A DNA stretch of 64,000 bases from Symbiodinium natans (Eukaryota; Sar; Dinophyceae; Suessiales; Symbiodiniaceae). Of this stretch, positions 1 to 9,390 are shown piece after piece. The notes beneath the pieces are model-generated. The model ran no database searches. It was not told the DNA's origin and saw only the letters and a program-made list of their open reading frames with translations. The stretch lies in NCBI GenBank assembly GCA_905221605.1, contig CAJNDS010001680.1, positions 126,001 through 190,000 of the forward strand. Reading direction: 5' to 3'. Position numbers and translations under genes: made by a program. Each line of letters begins with the position of its first letter. Within the stretch, counting starts at the first letter, position 1.

Positions 1-99
1 CATGGGTAGCTACAAGTAGGGTTATAAGCAACCTAACAATGTTTTTGTTCACTATGTACTCTTGCCCTATGTACAACGACCCAATGAACCTCCAAGTAG
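1..99. mobile_element. MITE family A, left-truncated by window edge
   Basis: Right part of a palindromic element. The left arm reads CATGGGTAGCTACAAGTAGG and the right arm ends AATGAACCTCCAAGTAG. The same inverted arms recur more than 15 times in this window. Full copies are about 110-130 bp, and a TA dinucleotide often sits just outside CTTGG...CCAAG, which would fit a Tc1/mariner-type TA target, although that is inferred. No transposase is visible. Confidence 0.75.
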
Positions 100-381
100 G
101 GTTTCGTGAACGAACCTGCGGCTTGAGTCGTGCAACCCATTTTCCTGGACCATCAGTTTCAGTTTAGGAATTTCGGTTTAGGTTACAAGGGTTTAGGAAT
201 GTTCTTTTGGGGAGAAGGGCCAGCACTCGATTTTAAAGACGCGCCAAACACGAAATAGTCGTATGGTGTTGGAACAGTTGACTTGATTGCGGACCCCTCG
301 AACACGAGGTGAGCGGCGTGCTTTCTCGGGGGAAGTAAGTCACCGTTCCCATGCCTGATGACTTGAAAGCCAGGAGGTTTC

Positions 382-418
382 AGGGTTTAGGGTTTAGGGT
401 TTAGGGTTTAGGGTTTAA
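382..418 (+). repeat. telomere-like tract (TTTAGGG)
   Basis: About five TTTAGGG units. The 280 bases to its left hold no clear gene. A possible 50-bp exon (about 260-310) there ends at an AG|GTGAGC-like donor, but it is too short to call. Confidence 0.9.
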
Positions 419-618
419 CCTACGTTGCATGATAGTTTTAGCATGCGGGTGGCCGTTAATGACACGCAAATGAGTTGTTTATCCCTTTAAAACTCAAAGG
501 TTTCACCTTACTTCCTCTTCTTTCCCAATTGAAATACTATAGCTCAAGGCCGCAGAACCTAAACCATGTATTTAATCCGACGTAGGCCCCTTACATCTGT
601 ACTTGTAACTGGGCGTGG

Positions 619-640
619 CGGGGGGGGGGGGGGGGGGCGG
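619..640. repeat. poly-G tract
   Basis: Run of about 18 G. Long G or C homopolymers recur through the window and are places where the assembly may be wrong by a base or more. Confidence 0.9.
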
Positions 641-690
641 AGGGCCCTAAACCTTAAACCCCAAACCGTAAACCCTAAACCCTAAACCCC

Positions 691-777
691 GAGAGTCTTG
701 GAGCCTCCGAGGCCAAATGGATCCCGATCGGCCGGTCCAAGTTCCTGGAGGGCTCCGATATGGGAGTTCGGCCACAG
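691..777 (+). CDS. exon-like coding fragment, GC donor
   Basis: Open frame of 29 codons beginning ESLGASEAKWIPIGRSKFLE, with mostly G/C third positions. It lies between a CCCTAAA tract on the left and a TTTAGGG tract on the right. The right border reads CACAG|GCAAGT, a good GC-type donor. No family is recognised. It is too short for certainty, and a chance open frame of this length is not rare. Confidence 0.35.
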
Positions 778-789
778 GCAAGTTTCGGT

Positions 790-838
790 CAGGGTTTAGG
801 GTTTAGGGTTTAGGTTTTAGGGTTTAGGGTTTAGGGTT
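790..838 (+). repeat. telomere-like tract (TTTAGGG)
   Basis: Six to seven TTTAGGG units with one TTTTAGGG variant, directly after the exon-like fragment at 691-777. If that fragment is a real exon, this tract lies in the following intron. Confidence 0.9.
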
Positions 839-1082
839 TCGGTTCAGGGGACTTGCATGGTTTAGGGTTTCGAGTTCATGGGTATTTACAGCAAGTAGGT
901 TAGTTTTTTGGGTGATTTCGGAACCCACCTGAATCTAGAAGCAGAGGGTTTAATTCAGGGTCCAGCTGGCTTTGTCGGCGTTGGTGCTGGGAGGGTTCAA
1001 GCCAAAGCTGTTGCAGTGGTTTGGATGGCAGCGTCAGTGCTTAAGACCTAATCCCTAAATTTGGCGGGCTCTGGGATGAGCC

Positions 1083-1180
1083 ACTTGAAGGTTCATGAAG
1101 TCGTGATAACTGTAGGCCTAAGTAAGCTTGTAACTATAGTTATTTGTAACCCTGCTTATAACTACCCATGAACACCCAAG
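1083..1180. mobile_element. MITE family A copy
   Basis: Arms ACTTGAAGGTTCATGAAG and AACTACCCATGAACACCCAAG are inverted, diverged versions of the family A termini. The centre is AT-rich and non-coding. Confidence 0.6.
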
Positions 1181-1217
1181 CACTGTTCAAGAACTGAGCC
1201 GCCAAGCACTCAAAAGA

Positions 1218-1394
1218 ATGGAAGGATCGTTTTCTTCGTATCTCAGAGCAAGCGGAATATCTGTCGCGCTTTGCCACTTGGCGAAGAATGGGCTGCATGT
1301 TTGCTGCGTTGAAGATGTGCCTTCGTACGATTCTTGCAGTAGCCGCTGCATGGCTTTTTTTGTCGTTGTCGCTCTAAGGCCCAGAAAGCCTTAA
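1218..1394 (+). CDS. small open reading frame, 58 aa, unknown
   Basis: ATG-initiated frame of 58 codons beginning MEGSFSSYLRASGISVALCH, rich in Cys and Ser, ending at TAA just before a CCCTAAA array. No domain is recognised. It may be an exon whose true end is a splice site, or a chance frame. It sits between a family A element and a telomere-like array. Confidence 0.25.
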   Translation: MEGSFSSYLRASGISVALCHLAKNGLHVCCVEDVPSYDSCSSRCMAFFVVVALRPRKP

Positions 1395-1522
1395 GTCCCT
1401 AAACCCTATACCCTAAACCCTAAACCCCAAACCCTAAACCCTATACCCTAAACCCTAAACCCTATACCCTAAACCCTATACCCTAAACCCTATCCCCTAA
1501 ACCCTAAACCCTCAACCCAGAC
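1389..1522 (-). repeat. telomere-like array (CCCTAAA with CCCTATA variants)
   Basis: About 18 units, alternating CCCTAAA and CCCTATA. The regular alternation suggests local duplication after insertion rather than new telomerase synthesis. Confidence 0.9.
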
Positions 1523-1886
1523 CCTAACCCTGGTCTTCAGCTCCTTGGGGCACCTGGAGTTTTGAGCTTGCTTGGGGGGTTTTGGGGTTTTGGGTTTAGC
1601 GTTTAGGGTTTAGGGTATCCCCCTACAGAGGATGTAGGCGGGGGAAACTTAGGCGGGGGAAGCTTAGCATCAGCTGTGCTGTGGCCAGGGACGCCTTGAG
1701 TCAGGGGGGCTCCTGTCGGGAGAAATCCTACGAACCCTAGCGTCGAAACCCATGGGATCCTGTGACCAGTGTGAGTCCGTTTTCCTCGGCTGGCTTGTCT
1801 GAGTAGTGAGGGGCGACGGCCCCGTGGCTATAGCTCCCTAAACCGCCTTAAACCCTAAAACCCTAAACAGAACAGGGATATTGAGA

Positions 1887-1965
1887 CTACGTAGCCCTCA
1901 TGGATATGTAGGGTACTTCTAAGCCTCTTCACCCTACTTGCAACTACCCACGAGCCTTCAAGTAG
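1887..1965. mobile_element. MITE family A, short or eroded copy
   Basis: A clear right arm (ACCCTACTTGCAACTACCCA, then CGAGCCTTCAAGTAG) pairs with an eroded left arm at 1887-1915. Confidence 0.5.
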
Positions 1966-2039
1966 ACCCAGGGCCCCTAACAAAAACCCTAAGCCCAACC
2001 ATGCCCGAAGAGAGGCGGTTTAGGGTTTGGGGTATAGGG

Positions 2040-2139
2040 TTGGGATGTTCCCCCTTATCCTAACAGCAAATAAAAGGGATTGCAATAGGGGATACTAGAA
2101 TCCCTGCAAAGGACTGTGAGTGTAAGGGGAACATCCCAA
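2040..2139. mobile_element. MITE family B copy
   Basis: A 100-bp palindromic element. Left terminus TTGGGATGTTCCCCCTTATC and right terminus GGGGAACATCCCAA are inverted. The subterminal ACAGTCCTTA / AAGGACTGT motif shared by the family is eroded on the left arm. The flanks are telomere-like, so no target duplication can be read. Confidence 0.8.
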
Positions 2140-2162
2140 GTTTAGGTTTTAGTGAGTTTCAG

Positions 2163-2454
2163 CCCCACTGCCGAGGTCGATGCGAATCAAGACAGTTGGA
2201 AGAGCATTTCGAAGTCGATGACGTCCTTAGATATGGCTGTGCGCGACGCTTGGCTGGCTCCAAGTAGTGTGTACCCGGCACTAGGTACGACTGGTTCTGC
2301 AGGAAGTAGATACCAAACCCCAAACACATATGCGATTGCAGATGGCTGCCGCGAAAAGGCTTTGAAACCAAAAGCTGACATCTTGATGCGCAGTGCAGCT
2401 TCGCTCCTCAAGGGGCTTAAGACCGTTGCCTTTCGGAGAGTCCTAAACGCTTAG
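2163..2454 (+). CDS. exon-like frame, 96 codons, unknown
   Basis: Open frame from an acceptor-like GAGTTTCAG at 2162 to TAG at 2454. It has mixed composition, with no low-complexity block, and ends LKGLKTVAFRRVLNA. It starts 23 bp after a family B MITE. No domain is recognised. It could be a terminal exon or a pseudogene fragment. The overlapping minus-strand frames are treated as shadows. Confidence 0.35.
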
Positions 2455-2759
2455 AGCCCAAAAGCAGCCACCCAGCATTTACACAAACAACCTTACTTCC
2501 CTGATGGTTGTGTTAGTCTTTAAAGTCGTAACAGATCTGTGTGGCCCGTTTTTCAGGCTTGCGACGTCTTGTTGGGCTGATGCTTCAAAAGCTGCGCAGG
2601 TATATATAATATTAGAACTTCGTTGTGGTTTTTCGTATGAATGTGTATTTTTGCACACGCACTGTTTAGCTTGTGCTGGCAGTTCCTCGCGGGCCCTTGA
2701 TTCACACACCCAGCATGCGGAAACGATAGAGCAGGATAGAGCCCTCCTTATTTTGTTGT

Positions 2760-2786
2760 TTCTCTCTCTCTCTCTCTCTCTCTCGC
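2760..2786. repeat. (TC)n microsatellite
   Basis: About 12 TC units, directly upstream of an acceptor-like GGACAG at 2806-2811. In the sense of the next exon it could act as a polypyrimidine tract. Confidence 0.9.
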
Positions 2787-2811
2787 TCCAAACTCCGTGA
2801 CACTTGGACAG

Positions 2812-3066
2812 ACGAGCCCGAATGTACAGGAAAAGATGGACAGCATGCTCAACGAACTGAAAGACTTGTTCCCTGGGCCGCAACAAGACAGTGAGGATCA
2901 TGTGCTTAGGGTTCTTAGGGTTCTTGTTCTGGTGTTCAGAAACTTTGTCTGTACAGCTTTGGACCATGGCCAAGCTGTGTTGGGATTTGTTGTCTTAAGC
3001 AAGTCAACCCCACTCAAACCTACGGAGCGCCGCCGACGCTACCGGCCAAGCTGCTCCACACAACTT
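2812..3066 (+). CDS. exon-like frame, 85 codons, unknown
   Basis: Frame TSPNVQEKMDSMLNELKDLF onward. The first 30 residues look like an amphipathic helix. It is followed by a hydrophobic RVLRVLVLVFRNF segment partly made of telomere-like GGTTCTTAG units, then an Arg-rich end. The left border is a pyrimidine tract plus ACAG; the right border is CAACTT|GTACGA, exactly where a family A MITE begins. No family is recognised. Confidence 0.4.
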
Positions 3067-3204
3067 GTACGAAGTAGGGTGATAAAGTACCCTAAGTAAG
3101 GTTATAAGTATTGTGATCCTACTTTGAACCCTACTTATACCTATATACACCTAAACTCCTAAACCCTAAACCCTACTTATGACTGCCCGTGAACCTCCGA
3201 GTAG
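3061..3204. mobile_element. MITE family A with internal telomere-like insert
   Basis: Left arm ACTTGTACGAAGTAGGGTG and right arm CTTATGACTGCCCGTGAACC. The right half contains CCTAAACCCTAAACCC just inside the arm, so a telomere tract has been added inside the element. Confidence 0.65.
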
Positions 3205-3329
3205 CCACTGCCCGGGGCGAGCTAAGTACTTGATGGGTCCAGGGCAGTTCCAAGTAGCAGGGTTCGATGCGCCAGGAAAGGTTGCAACATGTTGTAGCCG
3301 ATTCTGTAGCTTGAGTTACTTTACTCCAG

Positions 3330-3470
3330 GTGAATCTCAAAGTAGGGCCAGTTCTAGCTTTAGTGTCTTTGCTAGGCGTGAAATCTCGAGGTAGGGCCAG
3401 TGAGGGCGTTAGTTTTTTTGGGCTCTGGTCACTACCTGCGCGTGCATCTCAAAGTAGGGCGGGTAGCCGT
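3330..3470 (+). repeat. short imperfect direct repeats
   Basis: Three copies, about 60 bp apart, of a motif like GTGAATCTCAAAGTAGGGCC. The motif resembles a degenerate family A terminus, so this may be amplified MITE ends. Confidence 0.5.
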
Positions 3471-3717
3471 AGAGGAGGTCAAGGCATAGTACCAGAGAAC
3501 CGACTTCAATAATTCCAATACATTTCTTCTATCTTTTTGAACACCTTTTTGCAAAAAGATCATTCCCAAATGCATCATTCTCATATGATCTGGAACGAGA
3601 TGCTTGCACACAGCAGCTTTGATCAACAGGAGGTCATCGGTTTCGTGGCTTTGGTTTGTTATGCCCCCAAGCCCTAAACCCGAAACCCTAAACCCTAAAC
3701 CCTAAACCCTAGCCCAG

Positions 3718-3889
3718 GCACATGGAGCTCAAGCAGCAGCGGATGCTAAAGGAGCCCATGCTGTGTGTGTGTCTCGTGGTTTCTCTGAAGCAGGTCGTGA
3801 CCGAAACAGAAGCGATTCAGACCCAGGCAGATGTTCCTGGTTTAGGTAGGCCCTCGAAACAGTTTTCAATTTTCCCTGAGTGGGTTTAA
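3718..3889 (+). CDS. exon-like coding fragment with strong codon bias
   Basis: After an acceptor-like AGCCCAG, ATG at 3722 opens a 55-codon frame (MELKQQRMLKEPMLCVCLVV...) ending TAA. In the first 38 codons about 70% of third positions but only about a quarter of second positions are G/C, a clear coding signature. The N-terminal part looks helical. The true 3' end may be a donor before the stop. No family is recognised. Confidence 0.45.
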
Positions 3890-4649
3890 GAGGATAGGAA
3901 TATTTTTTCAGAGGGTTTTAAGGGCCATCCTAGTGGACCTCGTAAGTTCTAAATCCTCAGATCTGGGTCCGAAATGTGTCAAGGACAGCTGAACCCACGT
4001 TAGGAGGGTTTAGGGTTTAAAGTTTAGGGTTTAGGGTTTAAGTAGGAAGTAGGATTAGTTGTATATAGGGTCTATTTGTTTAGGGTTGAACGTGCCGCCT
4101 TTGATGGAATGGCTCGGCAAATATTGTGGACGAGTGCATGTTACCCTGCTGCATGAAATACCAAACGCTCCTGGCACCACACTTGGAGGTTCATGGGTGG
4201 TTATGATTAAGGGTTTAGGGTTCTGGAAGCAAAAGGGTTTAGGGTTTAGGGTTGAAAACAAAGGGTTTAGAGTTTAGTGCTGCATGAAGGTATGTGAGTA
4301 GCTAATAAGTAGGCCTCCGAGGCTTTATGCACGCTACGGGGTCGGAATCATCATACTATGCTTAACTCTATTCTAATTGTTGACGTCCCTTGTGGTTCCT
4401 TTACAACTATACGATCACAACCCCTCAAGAAAACTGGATTCTAGTTGTTAAGGCCCCTGTCTTAGGCAAGTCTCTGGCGCAGTCACAAGATGTGGCCGTG
4501 GGAGACAGCATGACAGCTCGACAGCATAGCTTGGCGCCACACAAGGTACGACGCACACGCTGATGAAAGAGTTCCCCTAAACCCTAGCCCTAAACCCTTT
4601 ACCCTTTCAACCCTAAACCCTAAACTTACCCTAAACCCTAATCCCTGTG

Positions 4650-4742
4650 GTGATTGGCAGAAAGGGGCTCCCCAACGATGGAAGAGTCTCCAGCACTCCC
4701 TCGGCCGACGATCATTGGGGAGTCTCCCTTAATTTCTACCCT
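4650..4742 (+). CDS. exon-like fragment between telomere-like tracts
   Basis: Open frame PVVIGRKGLPNDGRVSSTPS followed by ADDHWGVSLNFYPL, about 31 codons, bounded by CCCTAAA units on the left and a GGGCTCTTA minisatellite on the right. The frame continues into the minisatellite as Leu-Arg-Ala repeats, which I do not consider real protein. Confidence 0.3.
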
Positions 4743-4990
4743 TTAGGCCTCTTAGAGCTCTTAGGGCTGAGGGCTCTTAGGGCTCTTAGGGCCCTTAGGT
4801 CTCTTAGGGCTCTTAGGGCCCTTAGGGCTCTTAGGGCTCTTAGGGCTCTTAGGGCTCTTAGGGCTCTTAGGGCTCTTAGGGCTCTTAGGGCTCTTAGGGC
4901 TCTTAGGGCTCTTAGGGCTCTTAGGGCCCTTAGGGCTCTTAGGGCCCTTAGGGCTCTTAGGGCTCTTAGGGCTCTTAGGGCTGAGGGCTT
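4743..4990 (+). repeat. 9-bp minisatellite (GGGCTCTTA)n, telomere variant
   Basis: About 27 units of GGGCTCTTA with occasional GGGCCCTTA. The unit resembles a telomere repeat with two extra bases. It reads as a long Leu-Arg-Ala frame by arithmetic of the 9-bp period only. Confidence 0.95.
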
Positions 4991-5167
4991 GCTTGGGGTT
5001 TAAGTTTTTTTCTATTCCGTACGACTGGCCCCATCCAAGCCGGGCGCACCCTCTTAAAAGGGAGCGCTGCGGGATCTGCAGTTTTCAATGTGTCGTTTGG
5101 CTAGCGGTTTAGCTCGTGAATAGGGGGGAACTTGGTTAATTGTCTAGCCCGAAACTCCGAGCCTACA

Positions 5168-5257
5168 GCCCCCCCCCCCCCCCCCCCCCCCCCTGCCTCC
5201 CACCTTTAGCCCTTTAGCCCTTTAGCCCTTTAGCCCTTTAGCCCTTAACCCTAAACC
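5168..5257. repeat. poly-C tract followed by (CCCTTTAG)n
   Basis: About 25 C, then six CCCTTTAG units and two CCCTAAA units. This is another local variant of the telomere unit. Confidence 0.9.
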
Positions 5258-5594
5258 CCTCGGCCAGGAGCTCCAGGCGGCCCAGGGCCAGGGCTTCGCG
5301 TAAGAAGCGCCCAGAAAAACAAGGCTCGGCCAATGTTTGTTGGGTTTTGCCATGGGCTTAGAATTGGGTTTAGGGTGTAGGGTTTAGGGTTTAGGGGTCT
5401 GCCATGGGTTTAGGGTTTAGGGCTCAGGGGGAGAGAGAGAGGGTGTCATTTCACTTGAGGGAGGCCTGCTACAAAATTCCATCACGGACACCCAGTAGTA
5501 GAGTAGGTAGCCTTTAACCTTTTGGGGTAGTAGAATCCCCTTGATAATCCCAAAGGCTAACCTTTAATTCCCCCAGGTTACCGGACAACTAAGG

Positions 5595-5760
5595 ACCCTA
5601 AACCCTAAACCCTAAACCCTGAACCCTAAACCCTAAACCCTAAACCCATCAGCCCCCACAAGTCGCGACATCACCCTGGACCCTAAAAACCCGTCAGTCG
5701 CATCCTGCACTTCATACCACGCAGTTTAGGGTTTAGGGTTTAGGGTTTAGGGTTTAGGTT
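5595..5760. repeat. CCCTAAA tract, 80-bp spacer, TTTAGGG tract
   Basis: Seven CCCTAAA units at 5595-5646 and five TTTAGGG units at 5726-5760 point outward from a short open spacer. This C-spacer-G arrangement is the commonest one in the window. Confidence 0.85.
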
Positions 5761-5765
5761 TGTAT

Positions 5766-5836
5766 TCTTCTTAGTAGCTGAGTGAGTACACCATACCACT
5801 TTTTGGGATACTCTAATCTTCTACAAAACTAACTAA
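5766..5836. mobile_element. MITE family G, left part
   Basis: Begins CTTCTTAGTAGCTGAGTGAG and continues CCACTTTTTGGGATACTCTA. It matches the elements at 12419 and 41369. The right arm is missing or eroded. Confidence 0.65.
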
Positions 5837-6173
5837 GACTCCCGGAGGCCGCGCGACTTCGACCTTTCCCCCGCCGCACATGTGACGCCGGCTCGTAGGA
5901 GGTTTCTTCTGGCTCAAGTGCTGTGTGCTTGCTTGTTGGTCCAGCCTAAGCTCCCTCCAAACCCCTCTAAAACACTAACATCCCAAAGGCCCGAACTAAC
6001 CCTAAACCCTAAACCCTAAACCCTAACATCCCAAAGGGCCCTAAACATGCAGCTGGAGCTGGACATGGAATAATTCATGCTGGCTTCTGCTGGCTTAAGG
6101 GGCTCCAAAGATTGAGTTGTGCATGGCAAGGGATTTCGGGCGACAAGTGTTACGTAACCACAAAAGCAGGGAT

Positions 6174-6235
6174 TAGGGTTTAGGGTGTAGGGTTTAGGGT
6201 TTAGGGTTTAGGGTTGAACCCTAAACCCGAAACCC
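6174..6235. repeat. head-to-head telomere-like junction
   Basis: Five TTTAGGG units end in GGGTTGAACCCTAAACCC, so the G strand meets the C strand with about 3 bp between. The order TTTAGGG then CCCTAAA is the one left by end-to-end telomere joining, or by inverted duplication. Confidence 0.85.
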
Positions 6236-6421
6236 TTTTTTCAGCAATTGTCAACCTTGGGAAGCGAACGGTTCTCAGTTCTTTTTGTTCTCAATTGTCA
6301 GCCTTGCCGAGACACTCACGTTCACGTTTCCGGCCGCATTGACGGCTTCGAGCGTTTGCCACCGCAGCGCTTCCGGAGTCAAGCTTTCAAGCAACAAACT
6401 GTTTTCGCTCTGCTTTGCCAG

Positions 6422-7230
6422 TCGCCATGCTCTGTGGCACGGTGGTCCTCGCCCTGGTCGCACTCAGCGTGCGGAGGAGCGACGTCCAAGTGGGCAGTCA
6501 GAAGAGGCTGGAAGTGCGCTGGGTGATTGGATACCGTAGTCTTGCGTTCTCTTCATTTGGCAGGACGCAGTCCCGTGGGATAAAGGCGCCACGGGCCACC
6601 GGCAGTCAATCGTCCACAGAACGCGACCCCCGGTGGCGCAGCGGACGGTGGCGGTCAACCGTCCACAGGCCGCGACGGCCACCCAAAAGGAAAAAGAATA
6701 ATCAGATAATGGGTTGGGTGTGTAGCATGTAAGATGCCAGGGCGCGCCCCCCTGCCCAGCCTGGTGCGCCCCAACTTAATGTGGAAGAATGAGAAGATCT
6801 TGCCGGACGGGTGGGTCTGCTACAACTGCGAAACTTCACAAGGAGACCACGGAGGTGCCCGGCAACTTCAGGGGAGTTGAGGAGAGACAGGTTCCCAAAC
6901 ATTGAGGTCGGTCAGGAGTACGACCGCCGCACGGGCCTCAGCCAGAAGGACCGCGAAAAAGAAATGTACTCCGCCTTCCAGAAGAAGGTCACAGGAGCAT
7001 CGCGATCATCCCTGCGATGTGTCTTCGCCCCAGCTGCGCAGGTGTGAAAAAACCCTAAAACCCTAAACCCTGGTTCGAACGGGTTGTGTCACAAGTCGGT
7101 CTCGGAAACTTTCGCTGAAAGCCTTGCAACGTGGGAGCGCCTCCTCGGCCACAAACAACGGCTGGTGAGGACGTTCGCAAAGACGATGTGCGAGAGGAAA
7201 ACGGCAGCAATCACAGTCTACCCACAGTAA
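6422..7230 (+). CDS. five-exon gene model, membrane-anchored protein, unknown
   Basis: Exons 6422-6522, 6564-6689, 6734-6854, 6872-7041 and 7096-7230 join in one frame (216 residues, stop TAA). Exon 1 has a hydrophobic helix (MLCGTVVLALVALSV) followed by Arg-Arg, a signal-anchor pattern. Exon 2 is basic, exon 3 has a CYNC motif, and exons 4-5 are charged and helical (DREKEMYSAFQKK; FAESLATWERLLGHKQR). Introns: 6523-6563 GT-AG after a good pyrimidine tract; 6690-6733 GA-AG; 6855-6871 only 17 bp, which may instead be a frameshift; 7042-7095 GT-AG containing CCCTAAA units. Exon 1 enters in phase 1, so the 5' part is missing. The family is unknown. Confidence 0.45.
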
Positions 7231-7235
7231 CCTTT

Positions 7236-7322
7236 GTACCCTTACAAAAGGGTAATGTGACTTAATTAAGGCTTGGGAAATGTACCCTTTTTAAGGTGCA
7301 AGGTTACTCTTGGTACATGAGT
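7236..7322. mobile_element. palindromic element, family H-like
   Basis: ACCTTTGTACCCTTACAAAA and ATGTACCCTTTTTAAGGTGC make an imperfect inverted repeat around TTAATTAAGG. It begins 6 bp after the stop codon of the gene at 6422-7230. Confidence 0.5.
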
Positions 7323-7723
7323 AGCTTCCTAAGTTAGGGTCCCTTTTTGGGTACTCACGACAAGGCGGCGCCCTTTGAAAAGGGATCCCGAAAAAGGGAA
7401 CCTAATTTGGAGAACTACCCACATACTCAAAGTTGGTGATCTCAGCGAGGCGTCGATGTTCTTCCATTGCTTGAGCGGCAGATGCTGCGCCAGCTTAGAG
7501 GCAGCGATTCCTTCCAATCCCCTCGCGGCAAATCCTGCCGGTTGCCAATCACGGCGGCTTCATTGCAAACACCCTGAACCATACTGAGCCAACTTGCCCC
7601 TGACAATTGTAAAGTCAAAAAAAGTTGCTTGCTTGCAAGCCCCCTCAACAATTTCATCCCCAGACCGTCCTGAAAGGCTTCAGTAGCCACTGTGTGGGAC
7701 AAAGACATGGGAAGGTGTGACAG

Positions 7724-8346
7724 TTTGGATTTGAACATGCCGAGGCCCTGCTGCTTGCTTGTCGGCTGGTGGGTGGCCAAGCGAGTGTTCCAAGCTGCTT
7801 GAAGTTTAGGGGCTCGGCGCTAAGGATGGTTTGGGCCTCGCGTTTTTGCGTAGCCGTGTCGAAGGGTCAGAAAATTGAAGAGTTTCAGGCCAATAGCAAA
7901 GAGGATCTGAGAAAATTGCGGCGATGAGAAACGCCACTTTCAGCTCTACGGGTGTAGAACTGGCCTGTTTCATTTTCAAAAAGGGGGTGAGGCTTTTCGT
8001 GAGGCTTTTCCCCGAGCTTTTCATACTGTCCAAGCAGACAAGGTCAACATCGACCAAACCCCTTGATCCCGATCTATCGTCGTTTCAGTTGCCTGTCTCG
8101 TGCAAAAAAGGCAAGCCGTAGACGACCCCGAAGACCCTCTTAGCCTAAGCTCTTTTGTCGCGAGCAACAGCAGTCCGAGGTTTCACTTGCTGCACAGGAG
8201 CTGTCGGCGTCCGACGAAGTTGCAGGTGCACAAAGGGCTTGGGTATCGCAAAGCAAGTTTGCTTCAGGGATTACGGAGAAAAGGTTTGCCTTGAAGTAGG
8301 TGTCTCAGAAGAGAAGCCTATGACCCGAGAGATTCGGGAATACTAA
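7724..8346 (+). CDS. multi-exon gene model, unknown protein
   Basis: Exon 7724-7903 (60 codons, FGFEHAEALLLACRLVGGQA...) follows an acceptor-like GTGACAG. Removal of 7904-7943 (GA-AG, 40 bp) joins it in phase to 7944-8063 (LYGCRTGLFHFQKGGEAFRE...). A third exon from 8089 (pyrimidine tract and TTTCAG) and a last stretch ending MTREIREY with TAA at 8344-8346 follow, but these links are less certain. Codon bias is good in the first two exons. The open minus-strand frame at 7442-7780 is a shadow of this gene. No domain is recognised. It ends in a telomere-like array flanked by a duplication. Confidence 0.4.
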
Positions 8347-8513
8347 ACCCTAAACCCTAAACCCCAAACCCCAAACCCCAAACCCCAAACCCCAAACCCT
8401 AAACCCTAAACCCTAAGCCCTAAACCCTAACCCTAAACCCTAAACCCTAAGCCCTAAGCCCTAAGCCCTAAACCCTGAACCCTGAACCCTCAACCCTGAA
8501 CCCTAAACTTAAA
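8344..8513 (-). repeat. telomere-like array with flanking direct duplication
   Basis: About 24 CCCTAAA units with CCCCAAA, CCCTAAG and CCCTCAA variants. The sequence AGCCTATGACC...GAATACTAAA occurs just before it (about 8313-8346) and again just after it (about 8516-8548), about 85% alike. Confidence 0.9.
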
Positions 8514-9053
8514 AGGAGCCTATGACCGAAAGATCCGAGAATACTAAAAGCTATTGCTACAGGCCCTGCAGTGAAACCCACACCTGGTTTAGGGTTTAGG
8601 GTTTAGGGTTTAGGGTTTAGGGTTTAGGGTTTAGGGTCCCCAAGTCCCAACTGGACGCATAGGCTGGTTTCCTGGCTGGGGCAGTTCTGATGCCTCCGGA
8701 CCAGACACGTGAGAGTTTACCGCGACAGGACATAGTTGCCGAGTTAACATGGTGTGGATTTAGAGGACCTTCAGAATTTGAGGTATAGGTTCAGAACCCT
8801 ATATAGCCTGGAATAGTATCTTTACTACGTTTACACCGTTGTGGCAGCAACTGGCGTCAACCCCCTGAGCAACCTTTAACCCGTCCAAACCCGGACGCTC
8901 TGACGCATGCACGCCGTCAAGCAACGACGCCGTGTCCTTAAAACCGTATAGAAGCTCCAACCCCTACCGAGCCCTAAACTTGAACAAATCCGATACACCC
9001 TACAAGTAATCCCTATAAACCCTACAAGCCCTGTAAACCCTCTAAACTCTATA

Positions 9054-9112
9054 CACCCTAAACCCTAAACCCCTAAACCCCTAAACCCCTAAACCCCTAA
9101 ACCCCTAAACCC
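9054..9112 (-). repeat. (CCCCTAAA)n telomere variant
   Basis: Eight-base variant units CCCCTAAA. The open spacer to the right (9115-9177, DETASVCFLLPEAGSSLMRL) is exon-like, followed by AAG|GTTTAGGG. Confidence 0.85.
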
Positions 9113-9221
9113 TTGACGAGACTGCTTCAGTTTGTTTTTTGTTACCGGAGGCCGGCAGCTCGCTGATGCGGCTCCACTAGACGGCCGCTGGCTGGGGCCC
9201 TGATCCCTCAGAACCCCCTCC

Positions 9222-9390
9222 TAAGGTTTAGGGTTTAGGGTTTAGGCTTAGGGCTAAGGGTTTTAGGGTTTTAGAGTTTTTAGGGTTTTTTGGTTTTTGG
9301 GTTTTTGGGTTTTTTGGGTTTTTTTGGGTTTTAGGTTTTAGGGTTTCGGGGTTTCAGGGTTTTAGGGGTTCAGGGTTTTCGGGTTTTACC
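9222..9390 (+). repeat. degenerate TTTAGGG array
   Basis: Starts as TTTAGGG and drifts into GGGTTTTT, GGGTTTTTTGG and GGGTTTCAGG variants, as expected of old slippage-prone arrays. Confidence 0.85.

Noticed and set aside
4647-5003. Leu-Arg-Ala repeat protein
   Set aside because: The frame is produced by a 9-bp minisatellite whose period is a multiple of three.
5900-5920. Relict dinoflagellate spliced leader (TTCTTCTGGCTCAAG)
   Set aside because: Only the last eight or so bases match what I recall of the leader; too short to claim.
7442-7780. 112-codon minus-strand frame
   Set aside because: Its 5' part is antisense to a + strand exon (7724-7903) with better codon bias and a matching downstream exon, and its 3' part runs toward a palindromic repeat.
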